From the NCBI GenBank assembly GCA_028723425.1, contig JAQYEZ010000063.1, positions 1 to 64,000 of the forward strand: a DNA stretch of 64,000 bases, in the 5' to 3' direction. The notes beneath the pieces are model-generated. The model ran no database searches, was not told the origin of the DNA, and saw only the letters and a program-made list of their open reading frames with translations. Below, piece after piece: positions 36,418-45,789 of this stretch. The stretch's first letter is position 1; each line of letters opens with the position of its first letter. The position numbers and the translations under genes are program-made. Source of the stretch: Peptoniphilaceae bacterium (GTDB lineage: Bacteria > Bacillota > Clostridia > Tissierellales > Peptoniphilaceae).

Positions 36418-37692
36418 TTATAGGAGAGAATTTTTTTCAAATTGAGATAATACATTTAGTAAAGCTAATTTACCGTGAAAATAATTTAATCCCCCTTGTA
36501 AATAGACGGTGTATGGCTCTCTTAAAGGTCCATCTGCAGAAAGTTCTGAGGTTGCCCCTTCGACAAAGCCACCTGAAGACATAATTACCTTATCTTCATA
36601 ACCTGGCATATCATCAGCTATAGGAGTTAGGTTTGCATCCACACTGCAAGTTTCTTGAATAGATTTACAGAATAGTTTTAGTTTTTCTTTGGATTTTAAT
36701 TGAATTGATTGGACTATATCACTTCTTGGATCATTAACTTTAGGAATTACCTCATAACCAAGCTTGTTAAATGCTTTTGCAAAAAGTAATCCTACTTTTA
36801 TTGATTCTATAGTTGTATGAGGTGAAAAATATAGACCTTGAAGTAGGCTTCTATTTATACCAAAGCTAAGTCCCTCATCCTTGCCTATGCCTGGTGCCGT
36901 TAGTGTATTTGCGCAATATTCTATCAAGTCTTTTTTGCCACAAATATAACCACCTGTAATAGCAATTCCGCCACCTAGATTTTTAATCAGTGATCCTGCA
37001 ACTATATCAGCCCCTACCTCTATAGGTTCTCTTGTTTCTGTAAACTCTCCATAACAATTATCAACGAAAATAATAACATTCTCATTAAGAGATCTTATTT
37101 TTTTTATAGCTTTTTCTATTTCATTTATAGTAAAGGCTCTTCTTTGAGAATATCCTGTAGATCTTTGGAGCATAACCATCTTGGTATCAGATTTTATAAT
37201 TCTTTCAAAATTATCGTAGTCAAACATATTATTTTTTAGATCTAGGCAATTATAAACTACGCCTTTTTCAGCTAGATTTCCTTTTTTGTTACCTTTAATA
37301 CCTAATACTTGTTGTAAAGTATCGTATGGATTTCCATTTAAAGATATAACTTTGTCACCATGGTTTAGAAGAGCATATAGCACTAATGATATGGCATGGG
37401 TTCCAGATACTATATTTGGTCTTACTAAAGCATCTTGGGACTTAAAAATAGATGAGAAAATACTTTCTGTAGTATTTCTTCCAACATCTCCATAGCCATA
37501 GCCTGTCGCTTGGTTAAAGTCCATTGTTGATAAATTATTTTCTTTGAAAGCTTTTAATACCTTATATTGATTAAATTCACTTATCTTTTCTAGTTTTTCA
37601 AAATCACTTTTTAAAGTTTCTTCCAACTTATTAACTTCTGTTAAAAATTTAGAATTAATATTATAAAAATCTAAAAATTCATTATATATCAT
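36418..37692 (-). CDS. Methionine gamma-lyase / aluminium resistance family PLP protein (YnbB-like)
   Basis: A 424-residue fold-type I PLP protein of the aluminium-resistance family, related to cystathionine beta-lyases but of uncertain reaction. Visible are YGYGDVGRNTTE, RPNIVSGTHAISLVLYALL, the FVDNCYGEF PLP-binding Asp and the SLIKNLGGGIAITGGYICG lysine segment. It ends the mutS-mutL-miaA-ynbB run, the same order found in many Bacillota where ynbB follows miaA (and hfq). It overlaps miaA by 11 bases. Confidence 0.88.
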   Translation of the reverse strand: MIYNEFLDFYNINSKFLTEVNKLEETLKSDFEKLEKISEFNQYKVLKAFKENNLSTMDFNQATGYGYGDVGRNTTESIFSSIFKSQDALVRPNIVSGTHAISLVLYALLNHGDKVISLNGNPYDTLQQVLGIKGNKKGNLAEKGVVYNCLDLKNNMFDYDNFERIIKSDTKMVMLQRSTGYSQRRAFTINEIEKAIKKIRSLNENVIIFVDNCYGEFTETREPIEVGADIVAGSLIKNLGGGIAITGGYICGKKDLIEYCANTLTAPGIGKDEGLSFGINRSLLQGLYFSPHTTIESIKVGLLFAKAFNKLGYEVIPKVNDPRSDIVQSIQLKSKEKLKLFCKSIQETCSVDANLTPIADDMPGYEDKVIMSSGGFVEGATSELSADGPLREPYTVYLQGGLNYFHGKLALLNVLSQFEKNSLL

Positions 37693-38635
37693 ATTTTCTT
37701 CTTATTTCTCCACTTATTTCTTTTACAAGCTCATCCTTACTTTTTTTATCTCTTAAAATATATGAAGTAAAATCATATTTTAGATATTTTTTCATCCAAG
37801 TTATCTGCCTTTTAGCATATCTTCTGGTGTTTCTTTGTATAAGGTTGATTACTTCATCTTTGTTTAATTTATTATTATATAGTTCAAAAAGTTCTTTGTA
37901 ACCTATAGCTTTCATAGATTGGTTGTTTTCATCAAGCTTATATTTTTCTAATAAATTTAAGAATTCTTCATATAGACCTTCTTCAAACATTTTGATAACT
38001 CTTTCATTTATTTTTTTATATAAAATGGATCTATCTTCATAATTGATAAAAAATAAGATTGGGTCAATATTATTATTCTTTACATTGGATCCCTTTCTAA
38101 TTTCTGAAGGTTTTTTACCAGTTGTTTCAAAAATTTCTAAAGCTCTAATTATCCTATTTGTTTCCTTGTAGTGATATTTATTAGCGCTTTTTTCATCTAT
38201 ATTTCTAAGCAAGTTATAAAGATATTCTTCTCCTTTATTTTCTTTGATTTCTTGGTATTTTTCTCTTATCTTAATATTTTTTGGGCTAAGTCCATAGTTC
38301 ATATCAAACAAAATGGAATCTATATAAAATCCAGTACCACCTGTGATTATAGGAAGATTTCCTCTATTATTTATATCAAAAATACAATTTCTAGCAGTTT
38401 TTGAGAAATCTTCTACAGAATATTCTTCATTGGGACTTATAAAATCAATCATATGATGTTTAATACCATTCATTTCAAATTCTTTTATTTTATTTGTCCC
38501 TATATCCATATCTTTATAGATTTGTTGGGAATCACAAGAAATAATTTCAGATTTGAAATTTTTAGCTACTTCTACAGCTATAGAACTTTTTCCGCTTGCA
38601 GTAGGTCCTGTAATTATTACAACTTTATCTGTCAA
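37682..38635 (-). CDS. miaA: tRNA dimethylallyltransferase
   Basis: Prenylates A37 of tRNAs reading UNN codons. The P-loop GPTASGKSS, ISCDSQQIYKDMDIGTNK and TGGTGFYIDS are diagnostic; KRQITWMKKYLKYDF is the C-terminal region. I chose TTG 38635 because GGAG lies seven bases upstream and the protein then starts MTDKVVIITGP, giving 317 residues; another in-frame TTG at 38662 has no good site. It overlaps the end of mutL by 11 bases. Confidence 0.92.
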   Translation of the reverse strand: MTDKVVIITGPTASGKSSIAVEVAKNFKSEIISCDSQQIYKDMDIGTNKIKEFEMNGIKHHMIDFISPNEEYSVEDFSKTARNCIFDINNRGNLPIITGGTGFYIDSILFDMNYGLSPKNIKIREKYQEIKENKGEEYLYNLLRNIDEKSANKYHYKETNRIIRALEIFETTGKKPSEIRKGSNVKNNNIDPILFFINYEDRSILYKKINERVIKMFEEGLYEEFLNLLEKYKLDENNQSMKAIGYKELFELYNNKLNKDEVINLIQRNTRRYAKRQITWMKKYLKYDFTSYILRDKKSKDELVKEISGEIRRKYDI

Positions 38636-40463
38636 AATAAGTCTCCAATTCGTTTTTTTCAATTTTTATCATAGTATTTTGGCCTTGATAATTCTTATAG
38701 GGATTTTTTAATTTTTTAAGATTTTTAATTAGATAGTCTGCTTCTTCTTTATCTATCTTGTATCCTTTTTTAAAAGCTTGTTTGCTTATTATTTTATAAA
38801 TTTTTCTATAAAGGCTTTCTTTATCACTTTTATAATCCACATCCAATAATTGATAAAAATAATCGAGATTTTCTGGATTTTCAAAAATTATTGGTACATA
38901 TCTTATTATTAATTTTCTTTGGCCAAATCTTTCAATTTCAAAGCCTAGATTTTTAAATAACTCTTCTTTTTTCAAATAAGAATTATAGGAATTACTATCA
39001 AGACTTATAATAAGTGGATCTAATAATTTTTGAGAAGATACTCTTTTATTTTCAAAATCTTCAATAAATCTTTCAAAATGAATAGCTAAATCTGCTCTCC
39101 TGTGATCTAAGATTATTAATTTATCCTTAGACTCATATATAGAGTATCTACCAAATATTGAAGCTTTATAAGAAAGCTTATCTAAGTCAAGATAGGAATT
39201 ATCGGTATTAGCATTATCTGTAGAATTATATTTATCATTTAAATTTATTTCGGGTGTATTTATAAAACTAATTTCTTCTTCTAGGTCATCACTACTAAAA
39301 TCAGCCTTATCATATTCTTCAAAAAAATCTTTTTCTTCTTTTTGCTTATCATTATCTTCAGAATAAAGAGACTCATCTTCAGCTACTAGCTTATTATAAG
39401 AATCTATTACCTTTTGGTAGTCGTCATAAAAATTTAATTCTTTTTTTTCTTCCTCTTTGTTTATTACGCTTTTTATGGTCTTATTTTCATACAGAATTTT
39501 TGATATATTATTTGATAAAAGATCAAGTAGTATATCTTCATATACAAATTTTATTTCTTTTTTATTTGGATGCATATTAACGTCTATATTTTTGCCATCA
39601 GTTTCAACAAAAATAAAAAAGGCTGGAAATCTTCCGTTTGGTATTAAACTTTTATATTCTCTTTCAATACATTTAGTAAGAGCTTCATTATATACATATC
39701 TATTGTTTACAAATAGATATTGTAAAGATCTATTGCCTCTATAATAGGTAGATTTGGAAATATAGCCATTTATTTTATATATGTCATTTGCAAAGGATAC
39801 CGAAATAAGATTATCTTTAAGATTTTCATCTAAGAGTTTACAAATTATTGTTGACAAATCTTCTCTATTTGTTTGAAAATCTATTTTATTATCTCTTATA
39901 TATTTGATGGATAAGTCTTTATTAGAAATAGCTATAGCATACATCAATTTGTTTATTTTATTTGTTTCTGCCATATCTGACTTTAAAAACTTTCTTCTTA
40001 CAGGTTGGTTTTTAAATAAATCAAAAACTTCTATAGACGTACCTGTATTAGTAGCTATGCTTGATTTAGAATCTAAGTGGGCATTTTTATATATAAGTTT
40101 TTTTCCAATTGACTGATTTTCAGTTTTTGAAATAATAGTTAAATCTGAACAAGTTATTATAGAAGCAAGAGCCTCACCCCTAAAACCTAAAGTAAATAAT
40201 TTATATAGGTCAGAAAAATCCTTTATTTTACTTGTTGCATGTCTCTTGAAAGCAAGTTCAATTTCATCTTCATTTATACCACTACCATCATCAGTTACCC
40301 TTATATAAGTTTTTCCTCCATTTTTTATTTCTACAGTAATATTCTTGCTATTTGCATCAATGGAATTTTCTACAAGTTCTTTTACTATAGAAAAAGGAGA
40401 TTCTATGACTTCTCCTGCCGCTATTTGTTCAATTGTCTTTTTATCTAATTGGATAATAGCCAT
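38625..40463 (-). CDS. mutL: DNA mismatch repair protein MutL, with degenerate endonuclease motifs
   Basis: The 612-residue protein has an intact GHKL ATPase: KELVENSIDA, DDGSGI, ATSKI and GFRGEAL. A poorly conserved acidic linker (about 325-430) leads to the C-terminal dimerisation domain. The metal-binding motifs of Bacillota MutL nucleases are altered: DQHAxxExxxxE reads DHRRADLAIHFE, and the normal CPHGRP reads NYQGQN. Nuclease function is therefore doubtful. The start codon overlaps the mutS stop (TAATG), showing tight coupling. Confidence 0.93.
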   Translation of the reverse strand: MAIIQLDKKTIEQIAAGEVIESPFSIVKELVENSIDANSKNITVEIKNGGKTYIRVTDDGSGINEDEIELAFKRHATSKIKDFSDLYKLFTLGFRGEALASIITCSDLTIISKTENQSIGKKLIYKNAHLDSKSSIATNTGTSIEVFDLFKNQPVRRKFLKSDMAETNKINKLMYAIAISNKDLSIKYIRDNKIDFQTNREDLSTIICKLLDENLKDNLISVSFANDIYKINGYISKSTYYRGNRSLQYLFVNNRYVYNEALTKCIEREYKSLIPNGRFPAFFIFVETDGKNIDVNMHPNKKEIKFVYEDILLDLLSNNISKILYENKTIKSVINKEEEKKELNFYDDYQKVIDSYNKLVAEDESLYSEDNDKQKEEKDFFEEYDKADFSSDDLEEEISFINTPEINLNDKYNSTDNANTDNSYLDLDKLSYKASIFGRYSIYESKDKLIILDHRRADLAIHFERFIEDFENKRVSSQKLLDPLIISLDSNSYNSYLKKEELFKNLGFEIERFGQRKLIIRYVPIIFENPENLDYFYQLLDVDYKSDKESLYRKIYKIISKQAFKKGYKIDKEEADYLIKNLKKLKNPYKNYQGQNTMIKIEKNELETYFDR

Positions 40464-43072
40464 TATAATTCTCCTATCTTATTAATTAATTGGTGTAGAG
40501 CATTTATAGATTCAATTGGGGTCATAGTATTTATATCAATAGAATTTGCAAATGTTTTTAACTGATCATACTTGTTTTCTTTTATGTCATTTATTGTTTT
40601 TACAACATTTTCAGTTTTATTTTTGGCAAATAAATCCTCATTATCTATTTTTTCCATAAAAATTTTGGCATTTTCTATTAATTGATTTGGAAGTCCAGAT
40701 AATTTTGCAACTTCTATACCATAGGACCTATCAGACTTTCCAGGTCTAATCTTTCTTAAAAAAATCAGCTCATTATTTTCTTCTAATATATCAATTTTTA
40801 AATTTGTAACATTATCAAGTTGATTTTCTAGTACTGTAAGTTCATGGAAATGTGTTGCAAAAACAGTTTTAACTTTTTTATTTTTACTCAAATATTCTAC
40901 TAGACTCATAGCTATACTTAAGCCATCATCACTTCCAGTTCCCCTACCTACTTCATCCAATATAATAAAAGAATCCTTGGTTGAATTTTTCAAAATATTT
41001 GAAACTTCATTCATTTCAAGCATAAAAGTAGATTCACCCTTAGAAATATTATCGCTAGCTCCGATTCTTGTAAACACTTTATCACAAATAGAAATTGAAG
41101 CAGATTTTGCTGGGACAAAAGAACCAATTTGAGCTAGAATAATGATTATGGCCATTTGTCTCATATAGGTAGATTTTCCCGCCATATTTGGACCGGTAAT
41201 AATTTGAATAAGGTTATTATCCTCTCCTATATCTGTATCATTGGCTATAAATTCATTTTCATTAAGATTATTTTCAATAACAGGATGCCTGCCATCTTTG
41301 ATGATAATCTTATTGTCTGTTGTTATTTTTGGTCTACAGTAGTTATTAGCTTTGGCAACTTTGGATAAAGAATTATATGCATCAAGACAAGCTATCATTT
41401 GTGCAAGAAGCTGTAATTCTTCTGTATGCTCTAAAATTTTATTTCTGATATCTTGAAATAGTTCATATTCTAAAGAGTTAATCTTATCAGTTCCACCGAG
41501 AATTAAATCACTAATTTCCTCTAATTTTTCTGTTGTATATCTTTCTTGATTTTTTAAGGTTTGTTTTCTAATATATGAATCTGGTACTTTTTCTATATTT
41601 GATTTTGTTATTTCTATAGAATAACCATTATTTTTATTAAAAACTATTTTTAAATTTTTAATACCAGTTTGTTCCCTTTCCTCATTTTCATACTTTATTA
41701 AATCACTTTCAGCCTTTTGAGACTTATCTTTTAGATTATCTAAGTTTTGATTATAGGATTTTTTTATGATATTTCCTTCAGAAATAGCAATTGGAGGATC
41801 ATCTACTATAGATTTCTCCAACAATTCATAAATATTATTCACATCAGGCAAAAAATTAGCAAAATCCTTATAATCCTTATTATCAAGCTCCATCAAGTAT
41901 GACTTAATTGAAGGGATGTTTCTTATTGAATTTTTCAATGATATTAAATCTCTAGCGTTAGCTCTTCCATAGGAAATTTTGCCTACAATTCTTTCTAAAT
42001 CGTAAATATCTGCAAGGTAAGAAGAAAGATTTGAACTAATTTGTGGATTTTGGTATAAATAATCTACATAGTCTAGTCTTTTATTAATCAAGTCAGGATT
42101 TATAAGAGGTCTTTCTAGCCATTCGCTAATTAATCTTGAGCCCATGACCGTATCAGCCTGATCTAAAATAGAAATTACAGTATTATCCTTATTATTTGAG
42201 TTAAGATTTCTATGTAATTCTAAGTTTTTTCTTGTATTCATTTCAAGCTGCATATATTGGTCTATATCTAAAATTTCTATTTGATTGATATGAGAAAGAT
42301 TTTCCTTATGATATGAATATATATAATCTAGTAGATTAGATAAGCTTATTAATGAAAGTCTATAGTTTTTAATTTTACTATGATTCTTCTTTCCCAAATG
42401 TTTTATAACATTATTCTCTTTTTCTTTATAATCATTAGTATCTTCTATATAATTTACAAATATATTTTGGTTTAAATCTAAATATTTTTCTAATCTTTCA
42501 TCATCAAAATTTGTATTTAACAATAGCTCAGATGGATGTATTTTTTCTATTTGATCTATTATTTGATTTGATAACTTTTCTTTGGAACCTTTTATTTCAA
42601 AAGTTACAAGTTTACCTGTACTTATATCACAGTAGGAACCTGAAACTCCGTATTTATTCTTGAAAACAGATAACAAATAATTATTTTCTTTCTTATCTAA
42701 GGAATCCATATCGGTTATAGTTCCAGGTGTTATCACTCTTGTTATAGCTCTTTTTACTAGCCCTTTAGCGAACTTTGGATCTTCTACTTGGTCACATAAG
42801 GCAACTTTATATCCTTTTTTTACCAATTTATTTATATAAACATCTACAACATGATGAGGAACTCCACACATAGGAGCTTTTTTATTATGACCACAATCCT
42901 TTCCAGTTAGAGTTAATTGTATAGCCTTGCTAGTTATTATTGCATCTTCAAAAAATGTTTCATAAAAATCACCCACACGGTATAACAATATTGCATCTTT
43001 GAAATTTCTTTTGACATCAATATAGTGTTTAAGCATGGGAGTAAGTTTGTCATATTCAAAATCTTCAGGCAT
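40463..43072 (-). CDS. mutS: DNA mismatch repair protein MutS
   Basis: Recognises mismatches as a dimer. The mismatch-reading Phe-x-Glu is in VGDFYETFFEDA near residue 36. The ATPase has GPNMAGKSTYMRQ, the DEVGRGTGSDDGLSIA Walker B and FATHFHEL. The length of 869 residues is typical. The ATG follows GGAGAAAAT. A hairpin lies between this gene and the upstream unknown gene, so mutS may have its own promoter, though none is clear. Confidence 0.96.
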   Translation of the reverse strand: MPEDFEYDKLTPMLKHYIDVKRNFKDAILLYRVGDFYETFFEDAIITSKAIQLTLTGKDCGHNKKAPMCGVPHHVVDVYINKLVKKGYKVALCDQVEDPKFAKGLVKRAITRVITPGTITDMDSLDKKENNYLLSVFKNKYGVSGSYCDISTGKLVTFEIKGSKEKLSNQIIDQIEKIHPSELLLNTNFDDERLEKYLDLNQNIFVNYIEDTNDYKEKENNVIKHLGKKNHSKIKNYRLSLISLSNLLDYIYSYHKENLSHINQIEILDIDQYMQLEMNTRKNLELHRNLNSNNKDNTVISILDQADTVMGSRLISEWLERPLINPDLINKRLDYVDYLYQNPQISSNLSSYLADIYDLERIVGKISYGRANARDLISLKNSIRNIPSIKSYLMELDNKDYKDFANFLPDVNNIYELLEKSIVDDPPIAISEGNIIKKSYNQNLDNLKDKSQKAESDLIKYENEEREQTGIKNLKIVFNKNNGYSIEITKSNIEKVPDSYIRKQTLKNQERYTTEKLEEISDLILGGTDKINSLEYELFQDIRNKILEHTEELQLLAQMIACLDAYNSLSKVAKANNYCRPKITTDNKIIIKDGRHPVIENNLNENEFIANDTDIGEDNNLIQIITGPNMAGKSTYMRQMAIIIILAQIGSFVPAKSASISICDKVFTRIGASDNISKGESTFMLEMNEVSNILKNSTKDSFIILDEVGRGTGSDDGLSIAMSLVEYLSKNKKVKTVFATHFHELTVLENQLDNVTNLKIDILEENNELIFLRKIRPGKSDRSYGIEVAKLSGLPNQLIENAKIFMEKIDNEDLFAKNKTENVVKTINDIKENKYDQLKTFANSIDINTMTPIESINALHQLINKIGEL

Positions 43073-43114
43073 ATTTTCTCCTTTATTTATGGAAAAGCAA
43101 TTTATAAAACTAAT

Positions 43115-43140
43115 AATAACTCATGAAAACATGAGTTATT
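43115..43140 (-). terminator. Hairpin overlapping the stop of the 43136-43675 gene
   Basis: AATAACTCATG (43115-43125) and CATGAGTTATT (43130-43140) pair perfectly around a 4-base loop. The T-rich tail on the minus strand is weak, so terminator function is only likely. Confidence 0.5.
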
Positions 43141-43675
43141 TTAAATTTATCTCTTTAACATCAAGTATCCAGTCTGATGAATCTTTAGATTGGGTGTCGA
43201 TTATAGCAAAAACACCAGAACTTTTGTTATAATCATGCACAGGTTTTTCATTAATTTTATATACTAGGTAAACTCTATCAGGCTCCAAAGCCTTATCTAT
43301 AGCTATACTATTTCTACCGCCATTTTTATTGGTTGTTTCAAGTTTAGTGTATTTGGTCGTGTCTAAATTTAGGGAATTTATTATTTTTTCTAAAGATACA
43401 CCCTCAATACTTGTTTTTTTGCTTTGGTTATTTAAAGTTAAATCTAAATTTGAAATTTGATTTTTTCTAAGTTCCTTTAAGGATATAGAATCTATCTCAC
43501 TTCCATTATCCTTTAGAACAACAATTTCATTATCATACTTATAAAGTTTTCTATTCTTAATTATACTGGATAAAAGTCCAATTAGAAAAACTGCAACTAT
43601 TACTATAATAAGTAATAATATAATATTATACTTCTGTTTTTTTAGAGTTCTTTTTGCACTTGATTTTTTTCTCAT
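43136..43675 (-). CDS. Membrane-anchored protein of unknown function
   Basis: The 179-residue protein has a Lys/Arg-rich start, one hydrophobic helix (about 17-38) and an exported domain, so it is probably a signal-anchored extracytoplasmic protein. The exported part (IEGVSLEKIINSLNL, a Gly-Gly-Arg turn, YLVYKINEKPVHDYNK and a final WILDVKEINLK) faintly recalls small sulfite-oxidase-like molybdopterin domains but has no cysteine, so I assign no function. It is co-transcribed with dut through a TAATG overlap. Confidence 0.7.
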   Translation of the reverse strand: MRKKSSAKRTLKKQKYNIILLLIIVIVAVFLIGLLSSIIKNRKLYKYDNEIVVLKDNGSEIDSISLKELRKNQISNLDLTLNNQSKKTSIEGVSLEKIINSLNLDTTKYTKLETTNKNGGRNSIAIDKALEPDRVYLVYKINEKPVHDYNKSSGVFAIIDTQSKDSSDWILDVKEINLK

Positions 43676-44118
43676 TACTTGCCTGTGGAACCAAATCCAC
43701 CCTCTCCCCTGATTGTTTCTGAAAGATTATCAACTTTTTTCATATTTACTTTTAAATATGGTTGTATTATCATTTGAGCAAGCCTGTCCTTATATTTTAT
43801 AATTTGTTCACTTGATCCATAGTTATAGAAAAATAACTTTATTTCACCCCTATAATCAGAATCTATTATACCAACAGAATTTGCTAGCATTAAATTTCTT
43901 TTTACACCAGTTGAAGATCTTGGATAAATAGCTGCAAAATATCCTTCAGGAATCTCAATTTTTATTCCAGTAGGTACAGACTTAATCTCATTTGGCTTTA
44001 TTACAATATCTTCTTTATTTGAACAATATATATCAATTCCTGCAGAATGTTGGGTTCCATAAGTTGGCAAACTACCATCTGTTTGAACTTTTAAATCTTT
44101 TAAACTATTATCTGTCAT
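43675..44118 (-). CDS. dut: Deoxyuridine 5'-triphosphate nucleotidohydrolase
   Basis: Hydrolyses dUTP to dUMP, preventing uracil incorporation and feeding dTMP synthesis. The five trimeric dUTPase motifs are seen: HSAGIDIY, PRSSTGVKRNL, GIIDSDYRGEIK, RLAQMIIQP and the C-terminal RGEGGFGSTGK. The length of 147 residues is standard. It acts with the uracil-DNA glycosylase encoded near 62 kb. It diverges from pepT across a palindromic region. Confidence 0.95.
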   Translation of the reverse strand: MTDNSLKDLKVQTDGSLPTYGTQHSAGIDIYCSNKEDIVIKPNEIKSVPTGIKIEIPEGYFAAIYPRSSTGVKRNLMLANSVGIIDSDYRGEIKLFFYNYGSSEQIIKYKDRLAQMIIQPYLKVNMKKVDNLSETIRGEGGFGSTGK

Positions 44119-44135
44119 ATTCTCTCCTAAAAATT

Positions 44136-44167
44136 TACTCTCCTATATTTTATCATATATGAGAGTA
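44136..44167. repeat. 32-base imperfect palindrome between dut and pepT
   Basis: TACTCTCCTATAT (44136-44148) faces ATATATGAGAGTA (44155-44167): 13-base arms with one mismatch around six bases. It touches the -10 box of pepT and lies 18 bases from the dut start, so it is a candidate operator. Confidence 0.55.
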
Positions 44168-44171
44168 TAAT
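44166..44171 (+). promoter_or_regulatory. -10 box of pepT
   Basis: TATAAT at 22 bases before the pepT start, at the edge of the palindrome. No convincing -35 box is seen. Confidence 0.4.
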
Positions 44172-44192
44172 GATAAAAATGAGAGGTGTTTT

Positions 44193-45416
44193 ATGGAAAA
44201 AATAGTAGAAAGATTTTTTAATTATATAAGTTTTGATACAAAAAGTGATGAAAAGTTAGGACAAAATAGAAAACCATCTACCGATGGACAAAAAAAGCTT
44301 GCAGAAATCTTAAAAAAAGAACTTGAAGAGCTTGGATTTGAAGCAAAAATAAATGATGAAGCTTTTGTTTTTGCTACTTTAGTTTCTAATGCAGACAAGA
44401 AATTACCAACTGTTGGTTTTATTTCTCATATGGATACTTCACCTGAAATGGATGGAAAAATACTTGATCCTCAAATTATAAAATATGAGGGTGGAGATAT
44501 AAAATTAAATGATGAAGTATATCTAAGAGTTAGTGAATTTCCTTCTTTGGAAAAAATGATTGGCAAAACTTTAATAACTACAAGAGGAGAAAGCTTATTA
44601 GGAGCAGATGATAAGGCTGGTATTGCAGAAATAATAAATGCCATGGAATATATAGTTAATCATCCAGAAATTGAACATGGAGATATTAAAGTAGCCTTTA
44701 CTCCTGATGAAGAAATTGGTACAGGATGTGATAGTTTTGATGTTGATGGTTTCGGGGCAGACTTTGCTTATACTATAGATGGTGGAGCTATTGGAGAATT
44801 AGAATATGAATCCTTCAACGCAAGCCAAGCAGAAATTAGTATTAGAGGTAAGTCTGTCCATCCTGGTAGTTCAAAAAACACTATGATTAACTCTATGAGA
44901 GTAGCAAAAGAACTTGATGACTTATTGGGTGATGTTAAAAGACCAGAGCATACAGAAGGATATGAGGGCTTTTATCATATGGTTTCAATTGAAGGCAGTG
45001 TAGAAAAAACCGAGCTTACTTATATAATAAGAGATCATGATAGAAACAAATTTGAAGAAATGAAATCATTCTTAAAATCTTGCCTTGATTTTATCAACAA
45101 TAAATATGGCAAAGAAATCGTAAAAATGAATATGTATGATCAGTATTATAACATGGGTGAAATATTAAAAGATAAAATGGAGATAGTAGATTATGCCAAA
45201 ACTGCTATGGAAAAACTTGATATTAAACCTATAATTGAGCCTATAAGAGGAGGAACAGACGGCTCTAAATTATCTTTTATGGGCTTACCATGTCCTAACA
45301 TTTTCACTGGTGGTTATAACTTCCATGGTATATATGAATATATACCTATTGAAGACATGATTATGGCTAGCAAGGTTATTGTTGAAATTGTAAAAACTAT
45401 TTCAGAAAAAAATTAG
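44193..45416 (+). CDS. pepT: Peptidase T (tripeptide aminopeptidase)
   Basis: An M20 family dizinc aminopeptidase removing N-terminal residues from tripeptides in the cytoplasm. Metal and catalytic motifs are visible: FISHMDTSPE, LGADDKAGIAEI, TPDEEIGTG, YTIDGG, and IRGGTDGS with NIFTGGYNFHG near the end. The length of 407 residues is standard. GAGAGGTG precedes the ATG. Peptide use fits an amino-acid-fermenting anaerobe, but that is inference. Confidence 0.95.
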   Translation: MEKIVERFFNYISFDTKSDEKLGQNRKPSTDGQKKLAEILKKELEELGFEAKINDEAFVFATLVSNADKKLPTVGFISHMDTSPEMDGKILDPQIIKYEGGDIKLNDEVYLRVSEFPSLEKMIGKTLITTRGESLLGADDKAGIAEIINAMEYIVNHPEIEHGDIKVAFTPDEEIGTGCDSFDVDGFGADFAYTIDGGAIGELEYESFNASQAEISIRGKSVHPGSSKNTMINSMRVAKELDDLLGDVKRPEHTEGYEGFYHMVSIEGSVEKTELTYIIRDHDRNKFEEMKSFLKSCLDFINNKYGKEIVKMNMYDQYYNMGEILKDKMEIVDYAKTAMEKLDIKPIIEPIRGGTDGSKLSFMGLPCPNIFTGGYNFHGIYEYIPIEDMIMASKVIVEIVKTISEKN

Positions 45417-45498
45417 TATTATTTAAGATTTAGGGTATATATATATGGAAAGTACAATTGTGTAGCTTTACATTATTATTTTATAAAGGAGATCAGAT

Positions 45499-45729
45499 AT
45501 GTCAGGAAATGTAACTAACGATAATCAATACAAAGGAAATAAAAAATTAGATGAAGAAATGAGAAAATCTAAAGATACTTCTGGTGGAGAAAGTCTTGAC
45601 AAAAAAGATAGCCCTGACCAAGAAAATCTTAGAACAATAGCTGATGAAGCCGATTTAAACTCTAACGTTGGAGTAGAATCAAGAAGAACTAGATCAGATA
45701 TTTCAGAAAATCCATCTAAAGATAATTAA
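45499..45729 (+). CDS. Small hydrophilic protein of unknown function
   Basis: A 76-residue open frame with AAAGGAGA at good spacing before the ATG. The protein is very rich in Asp, Glu, Lys, Ser and Asn, has no Cys, Trp or Phe and a single Tyr, and looks intrinsically disordered, with no signal peptide or membrane segment. A stem-loop follows the stop. I recognise no family. The upstream interval has an alternating TA tract (about 45438-45450) but no clear promoter. Confidence 0.6.
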   Translation: MSGNVTNDNQYKGNKKLDEEMRKSKDTSGGESLDKKDSPDQENLRTIADEADLNSNVGVESRRTRSDISENPSKDN

Positions 45730-45743
45730 TGATAACTAATTAA

Positions 45744-45775
45744 GCCCTAGATTCTTCTAGGGCCTTGTTAATATT
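45744..45775. terminator. Stem-loop between the small protein and trhP
   Basis: GCCCTAG (45744-45750) pairs with CTAGGGC (45757-45763), with modestly T-rich flanks on both strands. It could serve both convergent genes. Confidence 0.55.
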
Positions 45776-45789
45776 GGTTTCTTTCTTAT

